Below are positions 28,359 to 41,654 of a stretch of DNA of 64,000 bases, one piece after another. The stretch is from the NCBI GenBank assembly GCA_009617715.1, contig VTFK01000015.1, positions 558,001-622,000 of the forward strand. The letters run 5' to 3'. Numbering within the stretch: position 1 is the stretch's first letter; every line of letters begins with the position of its first letter. The translations under genes and the position numbers were made by a program. The DNA is from Plectrocnemia conspersa (taxonomy: Eukaryota > Arthropoda > Insecta > Trichoptera > Polycentropodidae). A model generated the notes under the pieces. The model ran no database searches, was not told the DNA's origin, and worked only from the letters and a program-made list of their open reading frames with translations.

Positions 28359-31182
28359 CTGGTGACAAAACAAAATGGGCTAAATAAGGATATTCATTCA
28401 ATAGAGGGATTCCTTAAGACTATATAGGGCTTGGTGCTCGACAGCTGAATCATGCAAAAACATACACACATTTTGAGTTTATATTAAAATTACTTTTTTA
28501 ATGCTAATTATTGAACTTTTCACTAGCGTCTACTCAATACTAAATAGTTACTAAGAGATGGTGTAGACAACCCTTCAATGCTATTTCGTATTTCGGCGAT
28601 AACTGTGAGGAAATGTAAAAAATTATATAGGACGATACTCATCTATTTTAGGTTTGCACCATAACAATTTTTAATATAATTTTTATATGTTTAATTATTT
28701 ATTATTTTTTTAATAAAATAATAATTATGTCATTAGAAATGTTTTTAATTCAAGCATTTGATTTTTGTAACTATTTTTGAAAAAATAAATATAATATAAT
28801 AATTTTGAGCTTTTCTCGGTGTTTTATAATTTTTTATCGGAATCTCTCATTATTTTATAAAATTTTAAAAAATATTTTTTTTTTCAAAAAGAAAAAAATA
28901 AGACAAAATCTTTGCAATAATTACACTTGTAGACTTACTTCGACCTATATAAAATAAGTACATAAATAATATACTTTAAAAGAACTTTTAAAAAAATTAG
29001 CTATATAATGTATATAAATAGTATAAAAGTTTTGCGCTATTAAAAAAATCTTTTAACAAGATCGTTTTAAACAAAAAAAAGTTTGATAAACTTTGTTTTA
29101 CCTGAAAAATCTTAAAAAAGAATTACCCTTAAAAATTATGACCTAAATAAGTAAATTAATTCTGCGTGGTTTCGCTTGTGTCTATATACTTGGTTCAACA
29201 TAGCTGAATCATCTTAAAATGTACGCCATTTTTTATGTTTTACATTTTTATTTTTTAGCATACAGGTTTTTTGCATTGTATACAACGGAATGATACATTT
29301 TTAAAAACTGGTACGTCACGATGAACATGATGGATGTTTATCATAAAAAAATAATACTTGTATCAATTGATCCCATGTGTAGTATAATAAAACCTGGCTC
29401 GTTATCATATAAATCATTTTAATGCGTTTTTTCACATCTTACGTGTATAAATACAGAACGAATCATTCAAATTTTGCGTGAATTTATTATCTAGTAACAA
29501 ATATAATGCTTAAAAATGTAGTAATAAATTTTTTTCCCATTATTTTTTTATTATATACTGAAAAATAAATGGAACTTTTATAGAGAAACCTACTTACAAA
29601 TTCAATGATTTAATTTTAAAGTGACATATATACACTATTTAAAATATGTCACAAAGCTGTGCTACGTTATTGTTTTTTAAACTTTCATATCTTCTAAGCT
29701 TTTGCCGTGAAAAATGTCTCGATAGTTAAGCGGCGTTTCAAATCTTAAAACTAAACATTTCCAACAAATCTGCTATGTGTTTTCTTGCAGTCTGTAACGT
29801 TGAACCTTTCACTTGAATCTTTATAGTAGCGAAACAATTTTCTCAAAAGCGACTTTCTGCCAACTCTCTATATAGCGAAACATAATTAAGAAAACGCGTT
29901 ACAATAATTAATACTGCAAACTTTACCCGACAGCAACATAAAATATATAAACATAAATTTATCATGTTTTTTGTCTCGAAAAGTTAAGTCACGTTCGCAT
30001 AATATTATTTTCCGGGTGAAAATCTCAAACTTTTGGTCAGTCGAAAATATCTCCGAAGCGCTCGAGATTCTTTACGTTCCATCACGTCATACATAACGAA
30101 ATTTATATGATGATAACGTGACGTATTAAATCGACGACATGGTTTGAATTCGAATCTCGACAAATGTAAATAGGGCAAAATTTTAGCCTTTAGGGTATGT
30201 GTGAGGTAGACGAGGGTGACTATTATATTGATACTTTTTTTAAATATTTCAATTATATCGACAAAATGTTTTATTGATTCGAAAAGTTTGCTAAAAGATA
30301 TATATTACCAAAGTAATTTTAACCAGAAAATATTTTCAATAGTGAAAATAAACTTAATAAAGAACAACCTATATTCGTATTAAACACACAAATAAAAGCC
30401 TACCCTCTTTCAGCATCCACGGCAAATTTCGGTAACTATTTTGACACGAAGAATTTATGAATTTTGTTCTTCCTAATTTTTTAGTCATTTTATTTGACAT
30501 TAACTGATTTCATTAAATTAAATAATCGCCCATTATATAAATCAGTACCAAATGATTTCACTTCTTTCTATAATTTTGCTGCATTTTACTTGCTCACAAA
30601 TAGACAAAGTTTTAAACGGAAAATAATAAATTAAAACGATCTTCACATTAAGCTGGATTTAGAATTTATGACCATTTTAAAAACACGTTAAAAGCATAAT
30701 ATTTCCATAGATAATGCCCATGACGTCACACAAACTCTTGCTAACTGATTAAAAAAATGTTTATTATCCAAATATCCCTCATATATAATAAAAATAATAT
30801 TGTGTAATTTATCTTTGTATAGCCTAAAAATATGTTTATAAATAAGTTAAAATTTTTTTAATACACTTACTTGATTTATTTTATAAACATTGCAATATTT
30901 TCTATTGGAAAAAGTTTTTCTTTAAAAAAAACATACATTTCACGCAATTTTTTAAATACTTTTTTTATTTAAATATAATTATTGAGACTTGCTAGTATTA
31001 AACACCATTGTTTAGTGAAGCATATATCTTGGACTATATGGATAGAAATATTTCTGAATGGAGATAAAAATGTACAAATAGTACGAAGAATTTCATGTAT
31101 GAAATACCTGCTTTTGTTTTCCCAATCATAAAAAGGGGGCCGGTAGGCGCGGCGGTGTGGTCATTTTTCTGTTTCATAACAA

Positions 31183-31285
31183 CAGACGCGTACGGTGGGA
31201 TACATTCTCTTTTGCTCGCTCGCGTGTTAAGTGACGAGAGTGAGTGAGAAGAAGTGGGCGTGCGGAATCTTACGGTACGCGCCTG
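31183..31285. mobile_element. Foldback MITE copy 3 (103 bp, centre deleted) with 8-bp TSD
   Basis: Starts CAGACGCGTACGGTGGGA and ends TACGGTACGCGCCTG. It has the arm motif GTTAAGTGACGAGAGTGAG, then jumps to the right terminus. Flanking 8-mers are CATAACAA (31175-31182) and CATAACAG (31286-31293), 7 of 8 identical, supporting a hAT-type 8-bp duplication. Confidence 0.9.
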
Positions 31286-31299
31286 CATAACAGAATTAC

Positions 31300-31436
31300 T
31301 GGGAACTGCTACGTACCAAAAAAAATATTATCGGTACTACCGCTATTTTGTAATACCAGTAGAACCGACGGGCAATTTTTGCCCTAATAGCGGTATTACC
31401 AGTATCAGTACTATCAGTATTGCAATCCCTAGATGG
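31300..31436 (-). mobile_element. Remnant of hAT-type nonautonomous element with GGTATTACC repeats
   Basis: The right end GCAATCCCTAG gives the minus-strand start CTAGGGATTGCAATACTG. Internal TAATACCAGTAG and GCGGTATTACCAGTA repeats are typical of a hAT-related family with TAGGGATTGCAATACCGG ends. A diverged left end, CTGGGAACTGC, is near 31300. It begins about 15 bp after a foldback MITE. Confidence 0.45.
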
Positions 31437-32779
31437 TGTAATAAAAATATTTGAAATAATTAAACTTAATCTACAAATAGATATTGTTATATAATTTTCA
31501 TTGAGTTTGCGGATAAAACAGCAACTTAATTAAATCATATGATGGCAGAGTTGTTTATCTTGAAAGATAAAATTGTTAATGAAAAATATAGCATAGATTA
31601 CATTGTAAAGGTTTGTTTGATACTTGACTACTTTTTTTAGTATTAAATGTTATCTTTACATTTTCTACAATTTTTTATACATAAAATAAAATACAAGAAA
31701 AAATATGTTGTGACCCAATAATATTTTAAATGACTGTCAAATAAGGGTAAATTCTATATTAATACGGAAAAAATGCTTAACATTAAAAACGAAGAATTGA
31801 AACAAAGTCCAAAACTGCTTTAAAGGTATTAATTCATGATTTATGAAATATCTACCGAATATATTTATGATACAAGTAATAATTTATACTTGTTTTTGCT
31901 CATCACAGAATCTTAAAATAAATATTTTAAATTATTGAGATTAAATCATGCACGAAAATTATCTCGATCATAAGTAAAATTATTATATTATACACTTTTA
32001 ATGATTTTATTTTGTATATAAGTTCGTTGAAATACAAATATTATATCAAATTGAAACAAGGAATAAAAAATGAGTTAAAGGAAATACAGCAATTTTAAGT
32101 TTAAAAGCAAGTTTAAATTATTTTGTAATTTATAAGAATAATACAAGCAACTTTTTTTTATTGTAATACTATTTTAAAATATTTATTTTGTAAAAAAATA
32201 AGATAATCCATAAAAACACGAACTTTTTTACAAAAATTAAAATATATTTAAAAAATCGTCGATTCATAATTGCAATAAATAAAAAAACACCAAGTCAATT
32301 ACCCTATACTCAATTAAAGTTTCTTAAAGACCTAATACAGTGCAAAGCAATTAAAATTATTTACAACACTCCACTAAACACGAACCTCAAACGGTTGCAG
32401 GATTCCCAAGAGATGGTCTCTATATTATTTATACGAATATGATAAAATATTACTAAAGTTAAACTTAAACACAATTTAATCTAAATGTTATAGTTATTAC
32501 TATTTTTATAAGTGTACTTAATTAATTATGTTATGCTAACTGTCATATTAAATAAATCATTTATAATATTTTAATGTGTTTTAAGGAGACAGTTTTTAAT
32601 ATAATTCAATATATTTTATACGCTAAACTGCTAAAGTTCATTAAATTTCAAAACAAACGGTCACCCTATACATTTTCGTATAGCAAACCGGCGATGGTGG
32701 AATTAGCGCGTGTAAACATGCAAAGCTTTCCGTTTTATGGGGGGGCAGGCCATTGTTACGACATTTGTAAAATATAATA

Positions 32780-32935
32780 CATATAATTGGTGGTTTCCCG
32801 TTACGTTTAATAGCATCTACCTCTATCACCTCCCCGACACAACAAACAGCCCCTCGACTAATTAGCTTATTTGTACGGCCCAACTTCTGGCGTTTCCTCG
32901 ACCCCCCATCCATGTTCACAATGGATGTTCGTGTG
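32780..32935. other. GC-rich intronic island
   Basis: A pocket within the 32-kb intron of markedly lower AT content, including a C-rich TCGACCCCCCATCC stretch. A minus-strand frame of 92 residues (32641-32919) crosses it without family resemblance. Candidate regulatory sequence on composition alone. Confidence 0.25.
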
Positions 32936-34659
32936 GTTTACCTGTTAGTCTTTGTCTGCTGTTTGGTCTCGTTATTCAAACCTAACCTCGCGACCTTTGC
33001 TACCCGATACTTGTTATGCGACTTACGTGTAAGTGCGTGCTCATTTTAAGTCAACAGAACTTTTGCGTAAACAATCCTTAAAGTCCAGCTTACTACTAAT
33101 AACAAATTACTGTTTCATAAATAGCGTTTTATTCTATTTCGAGACGAGAGCGAAGAACGTGTCTCAATTTTCGCGACGTCGAATTTTCCCAGCAAATTAC
33201 GCTCGGCTTTTCATCGGCACTGGAATGTCACTGTTGGTATTCAGAGTTTAAGTGTGTGTTCTCTAGTATTCGCTGACGCAAATTGTCGGCGGGTTTTAAG
33301 GTGTCACTTTTCGAAATTACACCGTGAGCAAGAACAGATTTGCATTGTTTAACATACATTACGTGTAACAAGTATTTAAGAAGTTTCACGAACACAGGTG
33401 AGCGCAAATAAACTTTTAATGTCATTTATAGCTAAATATTATAGCAAAATAAATAAATATTATATTGAGAGATTTGAAAATTTCACGAATTGATGAAGAC
33501 TATTCAAATTTTAGCATATTAAACATTATTTAAATTAGAAAGAGACGCAACCCTCATTTGTGAAAGTGAACTTTTAAACCTTGCAATAGTCTTATAAAAT
33601 AATATAAGTCACAATTTTGCACAAGACAACTGTATATTCTTTATTGTGCCGAGTCTTAATGGAATTTGCATTTCTATAATACTTAGATAAACGTATATTT
33701 ATCATGAAAAATATTTTTGGTATAAATACATATATACATATAAGTATAAATAAATATGTAGCAATAATCCTGACAATTTATTCCCACTAATTGATCAGAA
33801 ATAAATTGGATCTGATTAAAGCGTATATAATGCTTTTACTTACCATTATTTATTTTTAAATAATTAATTTTAAAATTTATAAATATTTTAGCAATGCAAA
33901 TAAGTGTTACTATATTTTTGTTACTCACAAAAACTATTTCAGAACAATATTAGTAGATTAATTGTTCATTTCACACTGTTCAAAACATGATTTGCTCTGT
34001 AAATCATTCACAAGCTGTTATAAGAAGTCTTTATATATGGTTAGTAAAATTTCTGCAAGAATAAGACCTAAATTTCATATTAAACGATAATAATGAAGTC
34101 TAAGGAAATATGACTCATAATAAATAAAGAGAAGATTAAAATGTGTTTGGCAACACCGTTGAACGTTATGAGAATATTTTCCTTTGATGAAATTAATATA
34201 TACTAATCATTGCTTGTATTAATTATATATAAAGTTTTTAATATATCATATAATAATAAATGTTTTAATGAATACACACTCTCGACATAGTGTGTATTTA
34301 TTAAAACATTGACAATCCGTCGATGTTCAGCGATTTTTTGGTAGCTGGCTGTATTATGCCCTAGAAAGTCGCGATTGCGACCCTTGGCATGTTGATATTT
34401 TTAGCAATAGCTACGATGAGCAGAGCCAATTATTTTATGATGGTGCACATAACTCTTAGGTGAGCGACGCATCTTTTTTTAATAGTTAAATTAATATTTT
34501 CGTATATTTATTAGTACGTGTTTTATGTAATGTAATATTATACGAGGTCATAATGACGCATTGGAAAAACTCGGAAAGTCGTGCTGTTTTAGAGTTTTGG
34601 AAAACACTGTACTAGATTTATTTTAGAATAAAATGATCAGGTGTTAAAAACACTATTAA

Positions 34660-35400
34660 ATATGTGACGACTGTCGACCACCATGAATAGTAACGGACAA
34701 AAAAAGGGCAATTGTCTCATTGGTAATGCCCGTAACCAAGAATGTTCACTGTTAATAATGAGACAAACATCATGGCACAAGAGGGATTTCTTTTGACCAC
34801 GCAACACGGGTCGTTAAGAGTATCTTTTTTGTGACTAAACGGTGCGGATGCAATTAATCATCACAACAGCAAACCCTTTCCGTAGAATTTGAAAGTCGGA
34901 GCAAGCAAAAACTCGCTTCCAAATATGCAACATCCGATTTCTCGAATTCTACGAAGCGACTCCAGCGATTGGCTAGGAGATAGACGCACAAGAGCGATTG
35001 GCCAGCAAGGGTGCATCCCCTAAAAGAATATAAGCCCGGACTCCGACGAGGAGACGGCAGTTGATCCGCAGCGGACACAAGACCTTGGTAGAGAGCCCGA
35101 GGCAGTCAAGCAAGACGCTGAGGCACGAGACAGAGACCAGACGCCAGAGAGCGGAATCAGCGGCAAACGACGACCAGCAGCCTTCCTGAGGAACCAGCTA
35201 CGCGCCCCCACCTGACACTCCTGACACCTGTCGCATGCAGCTTGAGCCATCCTGAGCATCATCAACTGCACGAACTCCGACATCACGAGAAACGTCATGC
35301 CGTATTTGTCCATTAACAAACTTGTAAATATAAAATAATAAACAGTCTAATAGGATTCACCGAGGAGTCTCATTGGCCGCGAGGTCAACCACCCCTAGGG
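34660..35400 (+). mobile_element. LTR-like block (candidate solo LTR)
   Basis: A conspicuous GC-rich island with retroviral-LTR-type order on the plus strand: two GATTGGC (CCAAT) motifs near 34966 and 34996, a TATAAG box near 35030, a roughly 300-nt transcribed-like stretch, AATAAA near 35337, then about 60 nt to GGGTTACGCA. TGTGACG near 34662 may be the left end, but the ends do not form a convincing pair and no target duplication was confirmed. Alternative: promoter of an unrecognised transcript. Confidence 0.4.
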
Positions 35401-38397
35401 TTACGCACCCTAAAAATAAATTATATAAAACAACCTGCCTTTTTTTCTGGACAGTTGGGAATTTTATGTATTTTTGTATATGAACAAATATATATTTTTT
35501 TAAATATTTCCAAAATGATAAAAAATAAACTTTTCCTGATAACAGTCACAATAATGAAATATATTTCTGTGTATGTTTAAATATACAGTCGTTTTAAAAA
35601 TAAATCCGTTTCTAGACTTGAAGTCACAGTACTGTGTTACTTAATCCTTTATTTTAATTAAAATAGTGTGTATTGGTATTTTTATTGCGATCAATAAACA
35701 AACAAGAAAGTCTAGAATCTGTTTTTATATAAAGCATTTATGTAGTATAGAACAAATAAATTAAAATAAGAATAATTTTAATTAAGGATACTGTTACATA
35801 TATTCTAATGCTATTGTTTTATTTATATTTTAGTTAGATTCATTAGTATATGTTATTAGCAAATATTTTATAAATAAACAATAGGCAATAGATTAATTGT
35901 GAGGAATTGATAATATATAATTCATAACTATAAATTTTTCAAGCATTTTTATGAAATATTTTATTTCTAATTTAGCCTTAAAATTTATATTCAATGTGTA
36001 AATGGATTGAAGTATTTATTTTATTTATTTATTGAAGTTTTTAAAACTGCTACAATGATTATTGTAGTGATTTTATAACATTTAAGTATACTAGTGACAA
36101 TACAATACTTGTTTATGTACATATGAATATAATAAGAACAATTTGCATTTTACGGCTGCGTTATTTATTTACTTGAAGATTTCTTAAGTGTTGAATATAA
36201 TTGTAACCATCTTAAAATAACAATAAACTTATCATTATTACGTTATTTTGATACTCTATTAGTCTCAATCTAAAATGCTAACTTAACTTAAGTGTAATCC
36301 ATTTTCTAGTAAACTTACTTTAATACAATAAGATAAATGTAACAACAAGATTAAGCCATCGTTAAACTTTAGTCTTTGATCCTGTTACTAAATCACTTAA
36401 GACAATATAATTTTAAATTTAAATAATTGCTATCAAATAAATATGTATTTGCCCTCATTATTTAATTTTAATATGCTATTTATAATAAAAGACAATATAT
36501 CATTCCTTGCAGTATTTGACAAAAACATATATAGTTCGAAGGAACAAAACGAATTACATCCACTAGAGATACGATGATACAAAATTATATATCACCAGAT
36601 AGTTCGTCGCGTATATATGAATACATTGTTTCAATCTGGTAAACTAGAACACAGCCGTGTATAGATGATTCAGCTCAGATAAGGTATCTCGTACAGCATC
36701 CAAAAAGGCAGGCCGACAAACACGAAACAGCTCCCTATCCTGTGGCGTAATACACACTCACACAATGTACACGAACGTGTATCAGATAAAATATTTTGCA
36801 AGTGCTAAAAGAGCCAATACATTCGGAAATCTCAACTGCGGCGCACAATACGTAGTAACACATAGTGATATTATATCCGAACGCTCATATTCACATGTGT
36901 ATCTTTTTTATTCTGAATAAAAATGCAGAGGTACTGAGAAAAGGCACCTTTTATCCGGCGTATCGGAAAGATCATATTGTGTGTTTTGCGATAAGGGGAT
37001 AAAAAAATGATACAGAATATGTGTGCGGTGTATAATAATAAATTTATACGAGCGCTTAGATATCGAGGTAAAAAATATATAAGTATTTTGTTTTTATTTT
37101 GCTGCATTTAATTTTAAATTTATTATACAAATATGAAAATTAAACTCTTAATATTTTTTAAACCTAAAAGAGTAACACTGATTTTAATAATGATAAAAAA
37201 AATTAAATATTATTTTAATTGCGGTTACCCTACGCCACGTGGGTATTGAAAATTGACCACTTAATTAACTTTGAAGTCAATTATCTCAAAACATTCGCTA
37301 AGTTGGTCCTTAATATTCTCAACGCCTCATATAACTTACAGAAGTGCTTCTTAAATATCGCGACTAACATCTCTTGCGAATGACTTACTTAGTCGGAAAT
37401 GTCTTTGCTCGACAAGAATTTTAACTCTTTTCTTTCGATATCTATCCCCTATTTTACAAGAGTATGACAATACATTGAGATATAGAAAGAAATATTATAT
37501 ATAGCCGTAAAAATGTCTGTTTATTAGCTGCAGCACATATGTTTATAAACTGACCCAATAATAAATACAAAATGTATTCAAAGACCCTTTATTTAAAAAA
37601 ATAATATTCTATAAATTTAGTAAAAAAAAACAATTTAAAGGCTACATTATTATGGTGTAAATTATGAACCGTAAGATTTAATAGATGATAAAAGACTTGA
37701 ATAGAATAAAATAACAATATTTTTTTGTAGCCCAGCAAGAATGTTCATGATATATTGTAATGTTTTTACATACATTTACTAAAAAGCACAACTTTTTTTC
37801 ATAATATATAAACATATTATTCGTATTTTTATCTATTTATTAACAGTGCTTGCAACATCATACTACAAAAAGATAATAAGATGTATCATATTTAGTAAAA
37901 TCTGAAGGGTTTAATTTAAGACGTAAATTGTGTTTAGCTAGCTTGTATAAAATATGCTCTGACTATAAAATAAATAAATGGTAGTTTTACACCAAGGCAT
38001 TTCTTACCTACGTGTTTAAAGATAGATTGAAAAAAAAACGTTTTATTGAGAACATCTTCTCCAAGATTTCTACAGAACTTTAGTTATATTTCTCACAAAA
38101 CATACTTATAACAAAGAGACTATATCTACGTTAAAAAAAATAAAAAATCAAAAAACGTTTTTTAATTGAATTAAAAAAATTAATATAGAATATAACGTAA
38201 TTTAAAGACATTAATTTGCTGAAATTTTAATTATATCGACATAAACATTATTCTAAAAATAAATCCAGTGAATATCTCAAATGAATTTATTTGCTACCTG
38301 TAACCGTATTTAAAAATTCGTAGCTCCAATAAAAAAACGTATTGAAAAAATGTTTTTTAAAAATTAAAATAAAACTATTTGTCGGTCTCTCACTTTT

Positions 38398-38510
38398 GTG
38401 AGGTACCGCAGCTAGCAGTTGAGTGTTAATACCGGACGCTCAAGTTTTACAATAATATATTACTATAAATATATATTTTAAATTTAAGTAATCAATATAA
38501 AAAATCTTAT
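38398..38510 (+). repeat. GAGGTACCG dispersed repeat, copy 2
   Basis: About 113 bp, nearly identical to 40686-40799: GTGAGGTACCGCAGCTAGC, then TTGAGTGTTAATACCGGAC and GCTCAA, then a shared AT-rich tail to ATCTTAT. TTGAG and CTCAA can form a small stem around the TACCGGA loop. Unclassified. Confidence 0.88.
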
Positions 38511-39057
38511 TTATCTTTGCTTAACAAAACACAGAAATACCGTAAATAGGCAAAAATTTTCAATAATTGACATAAAAAATCATAAAAAAATATTTTACAC
38601 ACTTTTATTTATAGATATTTACCTAATTCTTGCTGCTTTTACCCTATTTTTTTTTAATTTAAAACAATATATTAAAATTGAATTTATAAAAAACGGCAAT
38701 AACGCATTTTTTGCTATTCAACTTTTATTATTTTTTAAATTGCGTATGTGAAAAATTATTCTATTAAAAGATAGATTAAAAATTATTACATATTTTTGAT
38801 GAAAAATAGATATTAAAATCTTCTTAATTTAAAAAAAAAAATTATATTTAATTGTACTACAAAGTCACTTTATAAAATATAATTGAGTAAAGCATTTTTT
38901 TGGTTGCTTACAAATACATTTTGTATTACTCCCTAATTTTATATAATATAATTATAAGTAATATTATACAATTCAACTTACTATTTACGATTCGCAAGAT
39001 ATGCTTAAAAATCAAACCTCCGTTTCGTATATTTTTTTATATTCTGTTGAATATATA

Positions 39058-39150
39058 TAACGGAATAGCGCAGTCCGTAACGTCTCAGACTAGTAATCTG
39101 AAGTTACAGGTTCGAGCCCTGTCAGCGGTACTTAAATTTTTATTTATAAA
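39058..39150 (+). repeat. tRNA-derived SINE, copy 2
   Basis: Better preserved than copy 1: A-box-like TAGCGCAGTCCG, anticodon arm TCAGA-CTAGTAA-TCTGA, and a T arm ACAGG-TTCGAGC-CCTGT containing a consensus B box, GGTTCGAGCCC. The acceptor ends do not pair convincingly. The tail TTAAATTTTTATTTATAAA is shared with copy 1. No 3' CCA or functional tRNA is claimed. Confidence 0.75.
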
Positions 39151-39744
39151 ATTGAAAAATTTTATAACTTTACAGTGAACTAAAAAATATAGTTTTTTTA
39201 ATATCTGTACTTTGGAAAAATGTACGAATATAGAATATAATTAAGAAATTTTATTTTTAGATTAACTAACACATTCAGAACCATTTTTCTGTATGCATTT
39301 GTTCAGCCTGTGAACATAAGTCATAATTTTACGTTGGAAATCAATTTTAGCATTAGTTTATATTTTGGCACAGATAAGGTGAATTATTAAATGCTTCCCG
39401 CAATTAAAACTTCGAAGGCACTAAAAATTGACACGTCATTTTAATCACTAAACTGCAAGCACAACGTTGTTGCGAATATGGTTCTGTAAACAGCACGTAG
39501 CAGAAATTTCTAAAAACCGAGTAAAAAATATTATATTTTTGATAGCTTTATACCTTTTCTTTCAGAATATTCCCGTACATATAATTTCATATATTCGTTG
39601 CAAAAAAGTGCAAAATTGTAGAGTGTTATTAACATGAAAATATAAAAACGTAGTATCACACGTTTTGAACATAAAATTGAGCCCCTAAACACGTTCGACG
39701 AGAACAATGTATAAATCTTCGTTAGTGTATAATTTTTATTTTTG

Positions 39745-40290
39745 TCGTTTACTCAGCAGACTCGCAACTGCTCGACTACAGCACAAGTTGGCCGAAAGTC
39801 GGGTAACAAAGAGATCTTGTTAAAGTGCGAATGTGTTTTAACTTGTGCGCTGAAACAAAGTAGCAGTCGGATCCCTGTGGATTCATTCGTCATCCGGTAA
39901 TCCCCGTGGGACCCCTTAACTAGCGACAAACACACGCACACAAACACACAAAACTCACATACGGCACGAGTGTGTGTATGAATGTATATATGTATTATAC
40001 TTACGCCGTGAGAGATATCGCAAAATAAACATTAGGGAGGCTGGTTGCGCGATACGGGCATTTGCTCCGAGCACATATCTGATACACATAAATTGCCCCG
40101 CATTCGCGGAAAAGCCCGTTTGAACGCTTCCAAATTGAGCTTTCGTAATCGCAGAAAGCTGCAAACGGCTTTAAACGGACGAGTTGGAACACAAAAGGGC
40201 GGTGGATTGACGACGCTTTTGCAGCGTCAAAACTGGCCATGTCCGTGACAGTGTAAATTGAATCGTTAAATGCAGAGAGCGAACACATAA
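39745..40290. other. GC-rich intronic island with an open minus-strand frame
   Basis: Balanced composition with CpG-rich patches. A minus-strand frame (40001-40288, 95 residues) ends at a strong donor-like site, ACGGC|GTAAGT, near 40010. The sequence has no recognised domain. Either an unrecognised alternative exon or a regulatory block. Confidence 0.3.
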
Positions 40291-40567
40291 TATTTTACGT
40301 GATGCACAATTTTTGCTACGAAAGAAAATGTAAATATTCACATTATTATTTTTAAAACATACGTTAACAATGTATAATATTTTTACTTGCCTAGTTTTTT
40401 TAATGTTTTTAAAATCATTTATTTGTTAATTTAAATACATGTGCCATTTTAATCTATGGCATTTTTCAATATTTTTTGTACCTTTAGAAGTCCTAAAATT
40501 AATAAGCGATAATCAAATCCTACTGATTTTTACAGTAGTTTGAATTTAATAAATATACAGCATAAAG

Positions 40568-40926
40568 ATAATTTAACAAAGCTCTAACCAAATAAGAAAA
40601 AGGTTCAAACTATGTTGTTGTTTTTTAATAATTTATTTACGTTATTCCACATAAGTAAGAAATAAATCATTCTGCGATTACTATCGTGAGGTACCGCAGC
40701 TAGCGGTTGAGTGTTAATACCGGACGCTCAACGTTTTACAATAAAATATTACTAAAAATATATATTTTAAATTTAACTAATCAATATAAAAATTCTTATA
40801 AAATAATTTTACAAAGCTCTGACCAAATGACAAAAAATTAGGAAAAGGTTTAAACTATATTGTTGTTTTTTAATAATGTATTCACGTAATTCCACATGAG
40901 TGAGAAATAACTCATTCTGCGGTTAC
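40568..40926. repeat. Local duplication flanking the GAGGTACCG repeat
   Basis: Segments 40568-40681 and 40803-40926 share ATAATTT-ACAAAGCTCT-ACCAAAT, TTGTTGTTTTTTAATAAT, ATTCCACAT-AGT-AGAAATAA and CATTCTGCG-TTAC. The GAGGTACCG repeat occupies the gap between them. Confidence 0.8.
40686..40799 (+). repeat. GAGGTACCG dispersed repeat, copy 3
   Basis: About 114 bp, matching 38398-38510 through the GC-rich head and the AT-rich tail. The hairpin is slightly longer here (GTTGAG...CTCAAC). It lies exactly between two copies of another duplicated segment (40568-40681 and 40803-40926). Confidence 0.88.
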
Positions 40927-41654
40927 AATTTGATACATTAAAATTATAAATGTAATAAGTATACACTTAGAAAAATATAATATTCACACTTAAAATATCG
41001 ATAAATAAATTTCCAAATAAGAATCAATTATATAATGATATTATATATGTATTTATTGATCTAATTTTATTTGATTAAAAATTGCATGAATTAATGAAAA
41101 AAACTGGTTTTTTTTCTTTGCAATTATTTCTAGCTGATTTTTGTAAATCAGTAAAGGTTTTAAATGCTTTATATTTTAAATAATTTGTGCCAAACTTCAC
41201 AGAAAATACTTGAGGGTTGTGTAAATCATAGGCAAGTCTAATTTTATAATTATGTAGCTGTTTTCTGAATTAAAATTCAGTATTTATAAACGATTTTCTC
41301 TACAGCATTTTTTTGTTACCATTATTAGTTCATATTTTGGTTGAATAGCTATAGACAGAATTTTAATTTTCATATATATATATGTCTTTCATGTGAACAT
41401 CAAAAGACAAATTTAACTATTTTTATTTAGCACTATTTTGAATAATAGAGATTCTAATTTAAAGATGACTTTTTTAATTAAAAACGAGTTTTTGCCACCA
41501 ATAAAAAAATATTATATAATCAATATGATTATAAAAAAATATTTTTATTTAAAAGACTACCCAAGATTTTTATATTATCTCTCTTTGCAATCAAAAAATT
41601 ATTTACAGTGATTGTGATATCAAAAGTTTCATTTAATCATATAGTTTTTTATTT

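Noticed and set aside
27984..28401. Longer open frames around the Ig exon (129 and 126 residues, minus strand)
   Set aside because: One is the exon read through both splice sites into intron; the other is a different frame over the same DNA.
39058..39150. Functional tRNA gene
   Set aside because: The anticodon and T arms look real, but the acceptor ends do not pair and the copy at 11655 shares the non-tRNA tail, so it is a SINE.
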